From: Anaerohalosphaeraceae bacterium
GTDB taxonomy: Bacteria; Planctomycetota; Phycisphaerae; Sedimentisphaerales; Anaerohalosphaeraceae
DNA length: 64,000 nt
Assembly (NCBI GenBank): GCA_037479115.1
Contig: JBBFLK010000002.1
Span: 1-64,000, forward strand
Direction of reading: 5' to 3'
Position 1 is the first letter of the stretch. The number at the start of each line of letters is the position of its first letter. Below, in pieces: positions 8,615 through 16,396 of this stretch. A program made the position numbers and the translations under genes. A model generated the notes under the pieces. It was not told the DNA's origin, searched no databases, and saw nothing but the letters and a program-made list of their open reading frames with translations.

Positions 8615-10558
8615 TCAGTCCTTCCAGTCCTCTTCCACCCGCCCGGATGACGATGAAAGCTTTTTCTGCTCCATATTCAGCAGGTCCGAGACCGTCGGCT
8701 TTTCCAGTTTGCCTCCGCTGATGATGAGTTTGACCTCCTCTGCATCGAGCGTTTCATACTTCAGCAGGGCTTCTGCGAGGGCATGGAGCTTATCCTGATG
8801 CTGTTTGAGCAGCTCTTCCGCCTTTGCATAGGCCGAATCGAGCAGATTCTTGATTTCCCGGTCAATTAATTCCGCCGTCTTCTGTGAGTAGTCCACCCCA
8901 ATCGGACCGTAAAAATAGGTATCGGACCCGTCCGCTCCGTAATAGACCGGCCCGACTTCTTCCCCCATCCCCCATTCCGTCACCATCTGGCGAGCCAGTG
9001 CCGTGGCCTGCCGGATGTCGGAATAAGCCCCGCTGTCAATGTCGTTGAAAACCATCTTGACGGCAATCCGCCCGGCAAAACAAATCTGCAGCTGCGCCAG
9101 ACAGAATCGTTTCGAATAATACAGCCGGTCCTTTTCCGGCAGTGCAAATGTCGCCCCGCCCATCGGCCCCCGCGGGATAATACTCACCTTGTGCAGCGGG
9201 TCGGCATCCGGCAGCAGCGACTGTACCAGGGCATGGCCGGCCTCATGATACGCCGTCAGCCGCTTGTCATACTCATCAATCACCCGGCTTCGCTTGGCAC
9301 GGCCCCACCGTACCTTATCCCGCGCCTCCTCCAAATCGCTCATCTCCACATAATCCTTGTTCTGCATGCTGGCACTGATGGCCGCCTCATTAATCAGCGC
9401 CTCCAGCTCCGCTCCGCTGAACATCGGCGTGCCGCGAGCCAGCCGCTCAAAATCCACATCCGGTCCGCATTTGACCCGCCGGGCATGAATCTGAAGAATC
9501 TTCATCCGCCCCTTCAAATCCGGCAGCGGCACCACCACCTGCCGGTCAAACCGTCCCGGACGCGTCAGCGCATGGTCCAGAATGTCCGCCCGGTTTGTCG
9601 CCGCAATCACAATCACCTGGTCATTCGTGTCAAAGCCGTCCATCTCGACCAGAATCGCATTGAGCGTCTGCTCCCGCTCATCGTGGCCCCCGCTGACAAA
9701 GCCCGGCCCTCTCTTGCGCCCGATGGCATCAATCTCATCGAGAAAAATAATGCACGGGGAGTTTTCCTTCGCCTGCCGAAACAAGTCCCGCACGCGGCTG
9801 GCTCCTACCCCGACAAACATCTCCACAAAATCGCTGCCGGCAATGCTGAAAAACGGCACATCCGCCTCACCCGCAATCGCCTTAGCCAGAAGCGTCTTGC
9901 CGCAGCCGGGAGGACCCACCAGCAAAACCCCGCGGGGAATTCGGCCGCCGATTTTCTGAAACTTCTTGGGATTCTTCAAAAATTCAATGATTTCCGCCAC
10001 CTCCTCTTTGGCCTCTTCAATCCCCGCCACATCATCAAAGGTCTTTTTGGTATTCTTGCCCTGAACCCGATGCTTGCTGCGGCCGAAATTCATCAGCATC
10101 CCGCCGCCCGTGCGGATGTTCCGGATAAAGAAAAAGTAAATCAGCGCAACCAGCAGGATAAACGGCAGCAAATTCCAAAGCAGCGGAGCCCACATATCGG
10201 GCTTCTGAATCTTCACCTCCACCCGCTGCGAAACCAGCAGCGGAAGCAGGGTCTCATCCTTCAGCACCTCCGACACAGACACCTCAAACCGGGCGGGCCT
10301 GCCGTCCGAAACAAATTTCGGGTCAAATTCTCCGAGAATTTTGCCCTTGCCCTCGTGAATCACGACGGACTTGACGTGCCCGGCACGCACATGGTCCAGA
10401 AATTCCGGAGAATACGTCAGCTCCTGGACCCGCTGCATCCGCATCAGCGTCGAAATCATCAGCATCAGCACAAGCCCAATCAAAAGCCAGCTCAAAGGAC
10501 CCCGCTGATAATTCGGAAGCGGAACTTTTGGTCCGCGTTTGGATTCTTTTTCTGTCAT
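8615..10558 (-). CDS. ftsH: ATP-dependent zinc metalloprotease FtsH
   Basis: FtsH is a hexameric inner-membrane AAA+ protease that extracts and degrades membrane and regulatory proteins. Two N-terminal membrane segments (about 20-38 and 124-145) flank a periplasmic domain of ~85 residues. The AAA core has Walker A GPPGCGKT, the pore motif MFVGVG, Walker [10 protein letters not shown] and the SRH arginines (TRPGRFDR). The protease domain carries the zinc motif HEAGH, and a distal GAYSDI supplies the third ligand Asp. Length 647 is standard. Upstream on the same strand are an LptE-like lipoprotein and a BamD-like protein, all envelope functions. Confidence 0.97.
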   Translation of the reverse strand: MTEKESKRGPKVPLPNYQRGPLSWLLIGLVLMLMISTLMRMQRVQELTYSPEFLDHVRAGHVKSVVIHEGKGKILGEFDPKFVSDGRPARFEVSVSEVLKDETLLPLLVSQRVEVKIQKPDMWAPLLWNLLPFILLVALIYFFFIRNIRTGGGMLMNFGRSKHRVQGKNTKKTFDDVAGIEEAKEEVAEIIEFLKNPKKFQKIGGRIPRGVLLVGPPGCGKTLLAKAIAGEADVPFFSIAGSDFVEMFVGVGASRVRDLFRQAKENSPCIIFLDEIDAIGRKRGPGFVSGGHDEREQTLNAILVEMDGFDTNDQVIVIAATNRADILDHALTRPGRFDRQVVVPLPDLKGRMKILQIHARRVKCGPDVDFERLARGTPMFSGAELEALINEAAISASMQNKDYVEMSDLEEARDKVRWGRAKRSRVIDEYDKRLTAYHEAGHALVQSLLPDADPLHKVSIIPRGPMGGATFALPEKDRLYYSKRFCLAQLQICFAGRIAVKMVFNDIDSGAYSDIRQATALARQMVTEWGMGEEVGPVYYGADGSDTYFYGPIGVDYSQKTAELIDREIKNLLDSAYAKAEELLKQHQDKLHALAEALLKYETLDAEEVKLIISGGKLEKPTVSDLLNMEQKKLSSSSGRVEEDWKD

Positions 10559-10634
10559 AGATATTTGTCTTTTCCCTGCCGGTTCTGAACCGTAATTATT
10601 TGGTTAATAAGAGACTTTCTTTTGTTTTCGCCGG

Positions 10635-11144
10635 TTACCAGCCCGATTCCATCCGCTCTACGAGACGCTGCGCCGCCTTGTTCACAGCCCGGGCGGCCGA
10701 GTATTCAAAATCCTGACTTAAGAAACCCGAATAGGGCTCCGAAGCCGCCACCGTCTCCTGATTAATCAGAACCTCCCCTGTCCGCAGATCTTTCCACGTA
10801 AATGTCACACGCACCAGGGCCTCCTGCTCCAGGGGCTTGCCGGTATGACGGTCCACCGCCAAAACCCCCTGCCCGGTCCGGATTGTCCCGCTCAGAATTG
10901 AATCCGCCGCCTTCCGGTCCGATACAATCTTGTAAGGCGTCTGGGCCTCAATCTGCTTGCACACCGCATCCGTCAACAGATACTCATACCCCCGCCGAAA
11001 GTCTGATGTGTCAAACATCTCTACATACACCGTCCGTATCTGTTCCGGATACGGCCAGCGGTTGGTATATCCGGAACATCCGAACGTCATCAGAAGTCCG
11101 CACACCGCCGCCGGCAGAATCCATTCGTGCCGTCCCTTACGCAT
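10635..11144 (-). CDS. lptE: LptE-like outer-membrane lipoprotein
   Basis: This is a 169-residue lipoprotein precursor with a lipobox ending at Cys23 (TFGC). The mature part fits the LptE fold family: an early beta strand (RTVYVEMFDTSDF), then a helix (GYEYLLTDAVCKQIE), then SDRKAADSILSGTI and a closing helix (AARAVNKAAQRLVERM). LptE plugs the LptD barrel that inserts lipopolysaccharide into the outer membrane. The family is very divergent, so the name rests on pattern and genomic company. It starts three bases after the stop of the BamD-like gene. Confidence 0.7.
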   Translation of the reverse strand: MRKGRHEWILPAAVCGLLMTFGCSGYTNRWPYPEQIRTVYVEMFDTSDFRRGYEYLLTDAVCKQIEAQTPYKIVSDRKAADSILSGTIRTGQGVLAVDRHTGKPLEQEALVRVTFTWKDLRTGEVLINQETVAASEPYSGFLSQDFEYSAARAVNKAAQRLVERMESGW

Positions 11145-11147
11145 AGG

Positions 11148-12245
11148 TCAGACGCCCTCCATAGGATTCGTTTCTTTCGGTTCTTTTCCCGTCGGCAAAT
11201 CCAAAACGTACCCCAATCCAAACCAATGGTCCAGGAAATTCGCTCCGGCATCGGCCAGCTTCCGCCGCAGACTTTTCGGCGGCAGCAGACTGCGGCCCTC
11301 TTCCAAAGCGGAGGTATGCTCCCGGGCCATTCGGGCCGCTCGAGTCTGAGGATACTGGTCCAGGGCCTTTCGATAATACATCAGGGCCGCTCCGGTCTGT
11401 TCCGCCCGCTCATAATAAAGCCCCACAAAAAAGAGCTTGTAGGCCTGCTGTTCTGCAATCATTTCCAGAGTCTGCTCGATTCCCAGTTCCGCCGCGCTGG
11501 CCTCATACCGTTTCCGATAATCCTCAAAATAACTCGAGGCTCCCCGCAGCACCGTCGCATCATAATGCGGACTTCGGTACGACGCATGCAGCGTCTGGGC
11601 CATCCGCAGCAGGGCAATCCGTCCGCTCTCACCCGTCGGCCAGCGGTCTGCAATCTCCGCCCAGGTCTGATAGGCATCCAGATACTGCTCCCGCCGCTCC
11701 TGATTTTCCGCAATGGTAATCAGCGACCGATAGGCCAGCGGCGCCCGGCCCCAACGGTCGGCCAAGTCCCGCAGGATTTTTTCTCCCTCTTCATAAGCCG
11801 GCAGACGAAAAATCTTCAGAAACGGGCGCTTCTGGCCCCCCATATAGGCCGCCCCGATCGAATAGAGCCGTTCGGCCGCCGCCGCCTGAAGCGGGCTGTC
11901 CGGATAATCCGTCAGACATTTCTTATACTGCTTAGCCGCCTTAGACCAGTTATTTCGAATATACTGCTTTTCCCCTTGAATATAAAGAGTTAAATCCGGA
12001 CCCGAAAATACCGGAAAATCTGTTTCCAAACTATCCAGCGCCCGTTCGGCCGCCGCCCGGTCGCCCTGCTCGATCTGCTGCTTGATTTCCGAAATTTTCA
12101 GCAGAAACTGCCCTTCGGGACTGCCGGAAACCTCCTGCCAGCCTGAATCAGGCGTTAATCGAAACGTCTGTCCGCAAAAGCCGGGCACAGAGAGAACGCA
12201 AACCGCCCACAATCCAAAAAACGCTAATCTCTTGCCTTTAAGCAT
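11148..12245 (-). CDS. BamD-like TPR outer-membrane assembly protein
   Basis: This 365-residue exported protein has an N-terminal signal peptide (hydrophobic 8-22) followed by TPR-like helical repeats, seen in AAKQYKKCLTDYPDSPLQAAAAERLYSIG, AYQTWAEIADRWPTGESGRIALLRMAQ and ALMYYRKALDQYPQTRAARMARE. BamD scaffolds the beta-barrel assembly complex at the outer membrane. The usual lipoprotein Cys is doubtful: a Cys occurs in VPGFCG but lacks a proper lipobox, so it may be soluble periplasmic. The ATG at 12245 has AAGGA seven bases upstream. The frame stays open far upstream by chance. It is followed closely by the lptE-like gene. Confidence 0.75.
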   Translation of the reverse strand: MLKGKRLAFFGLWAVCVLSVPGFCGQTFRLTPDSGWQEVSGSPEGQFLLKISEIKQQIEQGDRAAAERALDSLETDFPVFSGPDLTLYIQGEKQYIRNNWSKAAKQYKKCLTDYPDSPLQAAAAERLYSIGAAYMGGQKRPFLKIFRLPAYEEGEKILRDLADRWGRAPLAYRSLITIAENQERREQYLDAYQTWAEIADRWPTGESGRIALLRMAQTLHASYRSPHYDATVLRGASSYFEDYRKRYEASAAELGIEQTLEMIAEQQAYKLFFVGLYYERAEQTGAALMYYRKALDQYPQTRAARMAREHTSALEEGRSLLPPKSLRRKLADAGANFLDHWFGLGYVLDLPTGKEPKETNPMEGV

Positions 12246-12360
12246 CTTACAATCCTTCCAACCGCAGGATATCTTCCCGGACCTGTCCAGATACTCGACA
12301 TTATATCGCCGAAATCGCCGCTTGCAATCGAACTTTGGACAGCTTTTTGACGAAAAGTGT

Positions 12361-12388
12361 TTGACTGAACCCGAAAAAAAGATATAGT
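12361..12388 (+). promoter_or_regulatory. Predicted sigma70-type promoter of the ilvBN operon
   Basis: TTGACT (12361-12366) and TATAGT (12383-12388) lie 16 bases apart. The start would be near 12395, giving an unusually long leader of about 340 bases before ilvB. Confidence 0.6.
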
Positions 12389-12394
12389 TAGAGG

Positions 12395-12585
12395 TCGGTT
12401 CTTTCGCATAAGGCGAACAGGACATCCTGAAACACAACAAAGAGTTGTGGTGACGATGTTGCGGCGGGCTTAAAAACCCGTTTGCATCAGCCGGACAGAC
12501 TTGGGGTTTGCCGGCGGAAGCAAATGGCGGAAGCCTCCAAAACCGCAGCAATCGGTATAACAATATGTTTATCAGGAGAAAAACT
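12395..12585 (+). ncRNA. Structured 5' leader of ilvB upstream of the leader peptide
   Basis: This non-coding stretch contains several short potential stems: CACAAC/GTTGTG near 12434-12450, CGGG/CCCG near 12468-12481 and GCCGG/CCGGC near 12489-12513. The whole is bracketed by GATG...CATC. I do not recognise a known riboswitch consensus (no cobalamin, SAM or T-box core). The 12246-12360 part before the promoter shows no gene. Confidence 0.35.
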
Positions 12586-12678
12586 ATGAACACTCAATCG
12601 TCTCACTTCGGCACAGCCGCATCCCCCACGGTCTTTCAAAGTCCAATCCTTCTCTGTTTCGTATCCTGCGCTCAATAG
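12586..12678 (+). CDS. Candidate ilv leader peptide (30 residues)
   Basis: A short frame with an AGGAG ribosome site and seven-base spacer encodes a 30-residue peptide. Its second half (PTVFQSPILLCFV) holds five Val/Ile/Leu codons in twelve positions. It lies in the ilvB leader and its last codons form the 5' arm of a terminator-like hairpin, the layout of transcription attenuation by branched-chain amino acid supply. The enrichment is modest, so translation is an inference. Confidence 0.5.
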   Translation: MNTQSSHFGTAASPTVFQSPILLCFVSCAQ

Positions 12679-12704
12679 TCCTTTGGCCGCAGGAAACATT
12701 TTTT
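12664..12704 (+). terminator. Candidate attenuator hairpin before ilvB
   Basis: TCCTGCG (12664-12670) pairs with CGCAGGA (12688-12694), loop 17 bases, followed after AACA by six T (12699-12704). The 5' arm overlaps the last codons of the putative leader peptide and the loop contains its stop codon. The ilvB ribosome site lies ~25 bases downstream. CGCAG at 12544-12548 could compete for the 5' arm. Confidence 0.5.
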
Positions 12705-12737
12705 CATCTGATAATCTTCTCATTACAGGAGTTTCCA

Positions 12738-14453
12738 ATGACAGCCAATACGACCGAAAAAACAGCCGTTCAGACAAAACCCGGCAGTCAGATTATTGTC
12801 GATACCCTGCTGGAGCACGGTGTGGAAGTGCTTTTCGGATATCTCGGCGGTGTCGTGCTGCCGCTGTTTGACAAACTGTACGACTCTCCCATTCGGGTCG
12901 TCATCCCCCGGCATGAACAAGGCGGCTGCCATATGGCCGACGCCTACGCCCGCTCCACAGGAAAAGTCGGCGTCGTGATTGCCACATCCGGCCCGGGCGC
13001 CACCAATCTGACTACCGGCCTGGCCACCGCCATGATGGACTCCGTTCCTCTGGTGGCCTTAACCGGACAGGTCCGTACCGAATTAATCGGCAATGACGCC
13101 TTCCAGGAGGCCGACACAACCGGCATCACGCGGCCGATTACCAAACACAATGTAATTGTCAAAAATCCCAATGAACTGGCCCAGACTATTCGCGAGGCCT
13201 TCTTTATCGCCTCGACCGGCAGACCGGGCCCGGTCCTGATTGACATTCCCGTCGATATGCAAATCGCCCAGGTGCCGGTTACCCCGCCTCAGCCGATTGA
13301 ACTGCCGGGCTACCGCATTCGCGAGCGGGGGCATGCCCGCCAAATTACGGCAGCCGCTGAAGCAATCAACAGCTCCCAGAGACCGGTCCTGTACGTCGGC
13401 GGCGGCGTCATCAGCGGCAACGCCTCCGAACCCTTGCGGAAACTGGCCAAAAAGGCCAATATCCCCGTCACAATGACCCTGATGGGACTGGGGGCCTTTG
13501 ACCAGAATGACCCTCTGTCGCTCAATATGCTCGGCATGCACGGCGCGGCTTATGCCAATTTTGCCGTGCAGAACTGCGACCTGCTGATCTGCGTGGGAGC
13601 CCGCTTCGATGACCGCGTCACAGGAAAACTGAAAGCCTTTGCTCCGCACGCCCGGGTTATCCATATCGACCTGGACCCGTCCAGCATCTCCAAGAACGTT
13701 CCGGCGGATATTCCCGTCGTCGGCAGCGCCCGTCATGTTTTGACGGAACTGCTCGAACTGGTCGAGTACAGAGAGCGGAAAGAATGGTTCGACCAAATCG
13801 CCGAATGGAAAAAACGCCACCCGCTCCGATACGATCAGAATGCCAAAACCATCAAACCCCAGTACGTCATCGAAGAGCTCTGGAAACAGACCCAGGGCCA
13901 GGCGATTATCACCACCGGCGTCGGACAGCATCAGATGTGGACGGCCCAGTTTTACCGTTTCAACCGGCCGCGTCAGTTTATCACCTCCGGCGGCCTGGGC
14001 ACCATGGGCTTCGGCCTGCCGGCCGCCATCGGCGCCCAGATTGCCAACCCCGACGCCCTCGTCATTGACATCGACGGAGACAGCAGCTTCAATATGACCC
14101 TCACCGAACTGTCCACCGCCGTGATGTATGAACTGCCCGTCAAAGTCTGCCTCATCAACAACGGCTACATGGGGATGGTTCGTCAGTGGCAGGAACTTTT
14201 CTACGGCAAACGCTACTCCTGCAGCTCCCTCAAGAGCCCGGATTTCGCCCGGCTCGCCGAGGCCTTCGGAGCCGTCGGACTCCGCGCCGAAAAGAAAGAA
14301 GAAGTCCCGGCCGTCATCAAAGCCATGCTCGCAGAAAAAAGACCTTGTGTGGCTGATTTCCGCGTGGACCCGGAGGAAAACGTCTGGCCTATGGTTCCGG
14401 CCGGAAAATCTCTGCACGAAATGGACGGTCTGGATATCTTCGAAATGGCCTGA
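12738..14453 (+). CDS. ilvB: Acetolactate synthase large (catalytic) subunit
   Basis: This thiamine-diphosphate and FAD enzyme condenses two pyruvates, or pyruvate with 2-ketobutyrate, in the first common step of Val/Leu/Ile synthesis. The catalytic Glu is in RHEQGG near residue 60, and SGPGATNL follows. The central FAD domain contains GVGARFDDRVTGK. The C-terminal ThDP motif runs GDSSFNMTLTEL to INN. Length 571 is typical. ATG has AGGAG six bases upstream. The small subunit follows after 40 bases, so the two form an operon under the candidate attenuator. Confidence 0.97.
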   Translation: MTANTTEKTAVQTKPGSQIIVDTLLEHGVEVLFGYLGGVVLPLFDKLYDSPIRVVIPRHEQGGCHMADAYARSTGKVGVVIATSGPGATNLTTGLATAMMDSVPLVALTGQVRTELIGNDAFQEADTTGITRPITKHNVIVKNPNELAQTIREAFFIASTGRPGPVLIDIPVDMQIAQVPVTPPQPIELPGYRIRERGHARQITAAAEAINSSQRPVLYVGGGVISGNASEPLRKLAKKANIPVTMTLMGLGAFDQNDPLSLNMLGMHGAAYANFAVQNCDLLICVGARFDDRVTGKLKAFAPHARVIHIDLDPSSISKNVPADIPVVGSARHVLTELLELVEYRERKEWFDQIAEWKKRHPLRYDQNAKTIKPQYVIEELWKQTQGQAIITTGVGQHQMWTAQFYRFNRPRQFITSGGLGTMGFGLPAAIGAQIANPDALVIDIDGDSSFNMTLTELSTAVMYELPVKVCLINNGYMGMVRQWQELFYGKRYSCSSLKSPDFARLAEAFGAVGLRAEKKEEVPAVIKAMLAEKRPCVADFRVDPEENVWPMVPAGKSLHEMDGLDIFEMA

Positions 14454-14493
14454 AAACCGAACGAAACCATCTTTTCACGGGAAAGGATGAACA

Positions 14494-15003
14494 ATGAAAC
14501 ATATTCTTAGTGCTTTAGTCCAGAATAAACCCGGCGTCCTGGCCCACGTGGCGGGAATGTTCGCCGCACGGGCTTTCAACATCGATTCCCTCGCCGTCGG
14601 CCGAACCGACGACCCCTCCCTGTCACGAATGACCATCGTCGTCATCGGCGATGACCGCGTCGTCGAACAGGTTCGCAAACAGCTGGCCAAAATCGTCACC
14701 GTCGTCAAAGTCCAGGACTTTGCCGGCATGGATGTCGTCGCCAGAGACCTGATGCTCATCAGCGTCGCCTGTCCCCCGGAAAAACGTCCCGAAATCCTCG
14801 CTCTGGTGGAGATGTTCCAGGGAAAGGTCGTGGACATCGGCTCCAAATTCGTCATGGTTGAAGTCGCCGGCCCCGAAAATAAAATCGAGGCCTTTATCGA
14901 GGCCTGCCGTCCCTACGGCATCAAAAATCTCGTCCGTACCGGCACGGTCGCCATGGCTCGGCAGCCCCGCTTTGCGCCTCCGGAAAACGAAGAGGCAAAA
15001 TAA
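14494..15003 (+). CDS. ilvN: Acetolactate synthase small (regulatory) subunit
   Basis: At 169 residues, this subunit stimulates IlvB and mediates valine feedback. The N-terminal ACT domain begins HILSALVQNKPGVLAHVAGMFAARAFNIDSL, with the conserved NKPGVL effector loop. The C-terminal domain resembles the second half of IlvH/IlvN (MFQGKVVDIG, then EVAGPENKIEAFIEACRPYGIKNLVRTGTVAMAR). A GAAAGGA ribosome site precedes the ATG. ilvC is not next; a class I aminotransferase follows after a 208-base gap with its own promoter. Confidence 0.96.
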   Translation: MKHILSALVQNKPGVLAHVAGMFAARAFNIDSLAVGRTDDPSLSRMTIVVIGDDRVVEQVRKQLAKIVTVVKVQDFAGMDVVARDLMLISVACPPEKRPEILALVEMFQGKVVDIGSKFVMVEVAGPENKIEAFIEACRPYGIKNLVRTGTVAMARQPRFAPPENEEAK

Positions 15004-15130
15004 AATTCAGCGGCTTGCCTATTGAGACGCCCAAAATGGTTTTAGATTTATTTCAGACATAATATGCCTATTTCTGCCTGATATTTTTTGAATGCCATTC
15101 CAAATGGACATTCGGGCACTCCGGTTTTTC

Positions 15131-15159
15131 TTGACCTGTTTGCTGTTTGTCGTTTTAAT
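15131..15159 (+). promoter_or_regulatory. Possible promoter of the aminotransferase-alr gene run
   Basis: TTGACC (15131-15136) and TTTAAT (15154-15159) are 17 bases apart in the AT-rich gap after ilvN, about 50 bases ahead of the next ATG. Confidence 0.45.
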
Positions 15160-15211
15160 ACCTCCTGTTTTGCATCTAATCTCATAAGATAAAAATGAAA
15201 GGATTATTCAT

Positions 15212-16396
15212 ATGAAAATCTCATTGCGGGCACAGGCTGTTGCCCCCTCAGCCACGCTTGCCGTCACCTCGCGGGCCAAAGAAATGAAAGCACAAGGTTT
15301 GGACGTCCTCAGTTTCGGTGCCGGGGAACCGGATTTTGACACCCCTCAATTTATCAAAGACGCCGCTGTCGAATCCCTCAAAAAAGGACAGACCAAATAT
15401 ACCCCCGCCGCAGGCATTTTGGAGCTGCGAAAAGCCATCGCAGAAAAACTTCTCAAAGAAAACAACCTCCAGTATGCACCCGAACAAATCATCGTCAATC
15501 TCGGAGCCAAACACTCCGTCTATATGGCGATGCAGGCCGTTTTAGACCCCGGCGATGAAGTGCTCCTGCCGGCTCCCTATTGGGTAACGTATCCGGAAGC
15601 GATTCAGCTGGCCGGTGCCAAACCCGTCATCCTCGAAACCACTGCAAAAACCGAATACAAAATCACCCCCACCCAGCTGAAATCCGCCATTACCCCAAAG
15701 ACCGCCATGCTGGTCCTCAATTCTCCAAACAATCCCGGCGGATTTTGCTATACCCCGGATGAACTGAAAGCCCTTGCCAAAGTCCTCGAGGGAACAAATG
15801 TAATCGTCTTGTCCGATGAGATTTATGAACGTTTGGTCTATGGAAATATGCGTTTTGTCAGTTTCGCATCTCTCAGTCAGGACGCATACAACAGAACCCT
15901 GACCATCAACGGGTTGAGCAAATCCTACTCGATGACCGGCTGGCGTCTGGGCTATACGGCAGGCCCGCTGGACGTCATCAAGGCTATGTCGCGTCTTCAG
16001 GACCATATGACTTCCAACGCCGTTACCTTCACGCAGTATGCCGCCATCGCCGCCCTCAAAGACACCTCCGGAGTTGTGGAAAAAATGCGGCAGGAGTTTG
16101 AAAAGCGGGGAAAACTGATGACCGAACGGCTCAACGCCATCCCCGGTGTGCACTGCGTGCCGGCTCAGGGGGCCTTTTACTGCTTTCCGGACGTCTCGGC
16201 GCATTATGGTCGAACCATCGGCGGAGTGCGCATCAGCGACAGCATGGATTTCGCCAAGGCGCTTCTCGAACAAAAATTAGTTGCCGTTGTTCCGGGAGGT
16301 CCCTTCGGGGCACCCAAAAATGTTCGGCTCAGCTTTGCCTGTTCCCTCGAACAGATTGAAAAAGGAATTGACCGGATTCGGGAATGGCTTTCATAA
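15212..16396 (+). CDS. Class I/II PLP-dependent aminotransferase, aspartate aminotransferase type
   Basis: The enzyme has 394 residues and the fold-type I aminotransferase layout of subgroup I-gamma AspATs (Thermus/Bacillus type). SFGAGEPDFDTP lies near the N-terminus, NSPNNPGG binds substrate/PLP, and LSDEIYERLVYG holds the PLP-facing Asp/Tyr. The Schiff-base Lys is near residue 237 in GLSKSYSMTGWRLGY. The carboxylate-binding Arg is in VRLSFACS near the end. It likely transaminates oxaloacetate/glutamate, though substrate range cannot be read reliably and it could serve aromatic or branched acids. The next gene starts 13 bases inside its 3' end. Confidence 0.92.
   Translation: MKISLRAQAVAPSATLAVTSRAKEMKAQGLDVLSFGAGEPDFDTPQFIKDAAVESLKKGQTKYTPAAGILELRKAIAEKLLKENNLQYAPEQIIVNLGAKHSVYMAMQAVLDPGDEVLLPAPYWVTYPEAIQLAGAKPVILETTAKTEYKITPTQLKSAITPKTAMLVLNSPNNPGGFCYTPDELKALAKVLEGTNVIVLSDEIYERLVYGNMRFVSFASLSQDAYNRTLTINGLSKSYSMTGWRLGYTAGPLDVIKAMSRLQDHMTSNAVTFTQYAAIAALKDTSGVVEKMRQEFEKRGKLMTERLNAIPGVHCVPAQGAFYCFPDVSAHYGRTIGGVRISDSMDFAKALLEQKLVAVVPGGPFGAPKNVRLSFACSLEQIEKGIDRIREWLS

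Noticed and set aside
9191-10588. 465-codon plus-strand frame across ftsH
   Set aside because: It is antisense to intact ftsH and has an Arg/His/Gln-rich composition with no family match.
12395-12585. Known riboswitch in the ilv leader
   Set aside because: No cobalamin, SAM, T-box or c-di-GMP consensus core was found by eye.
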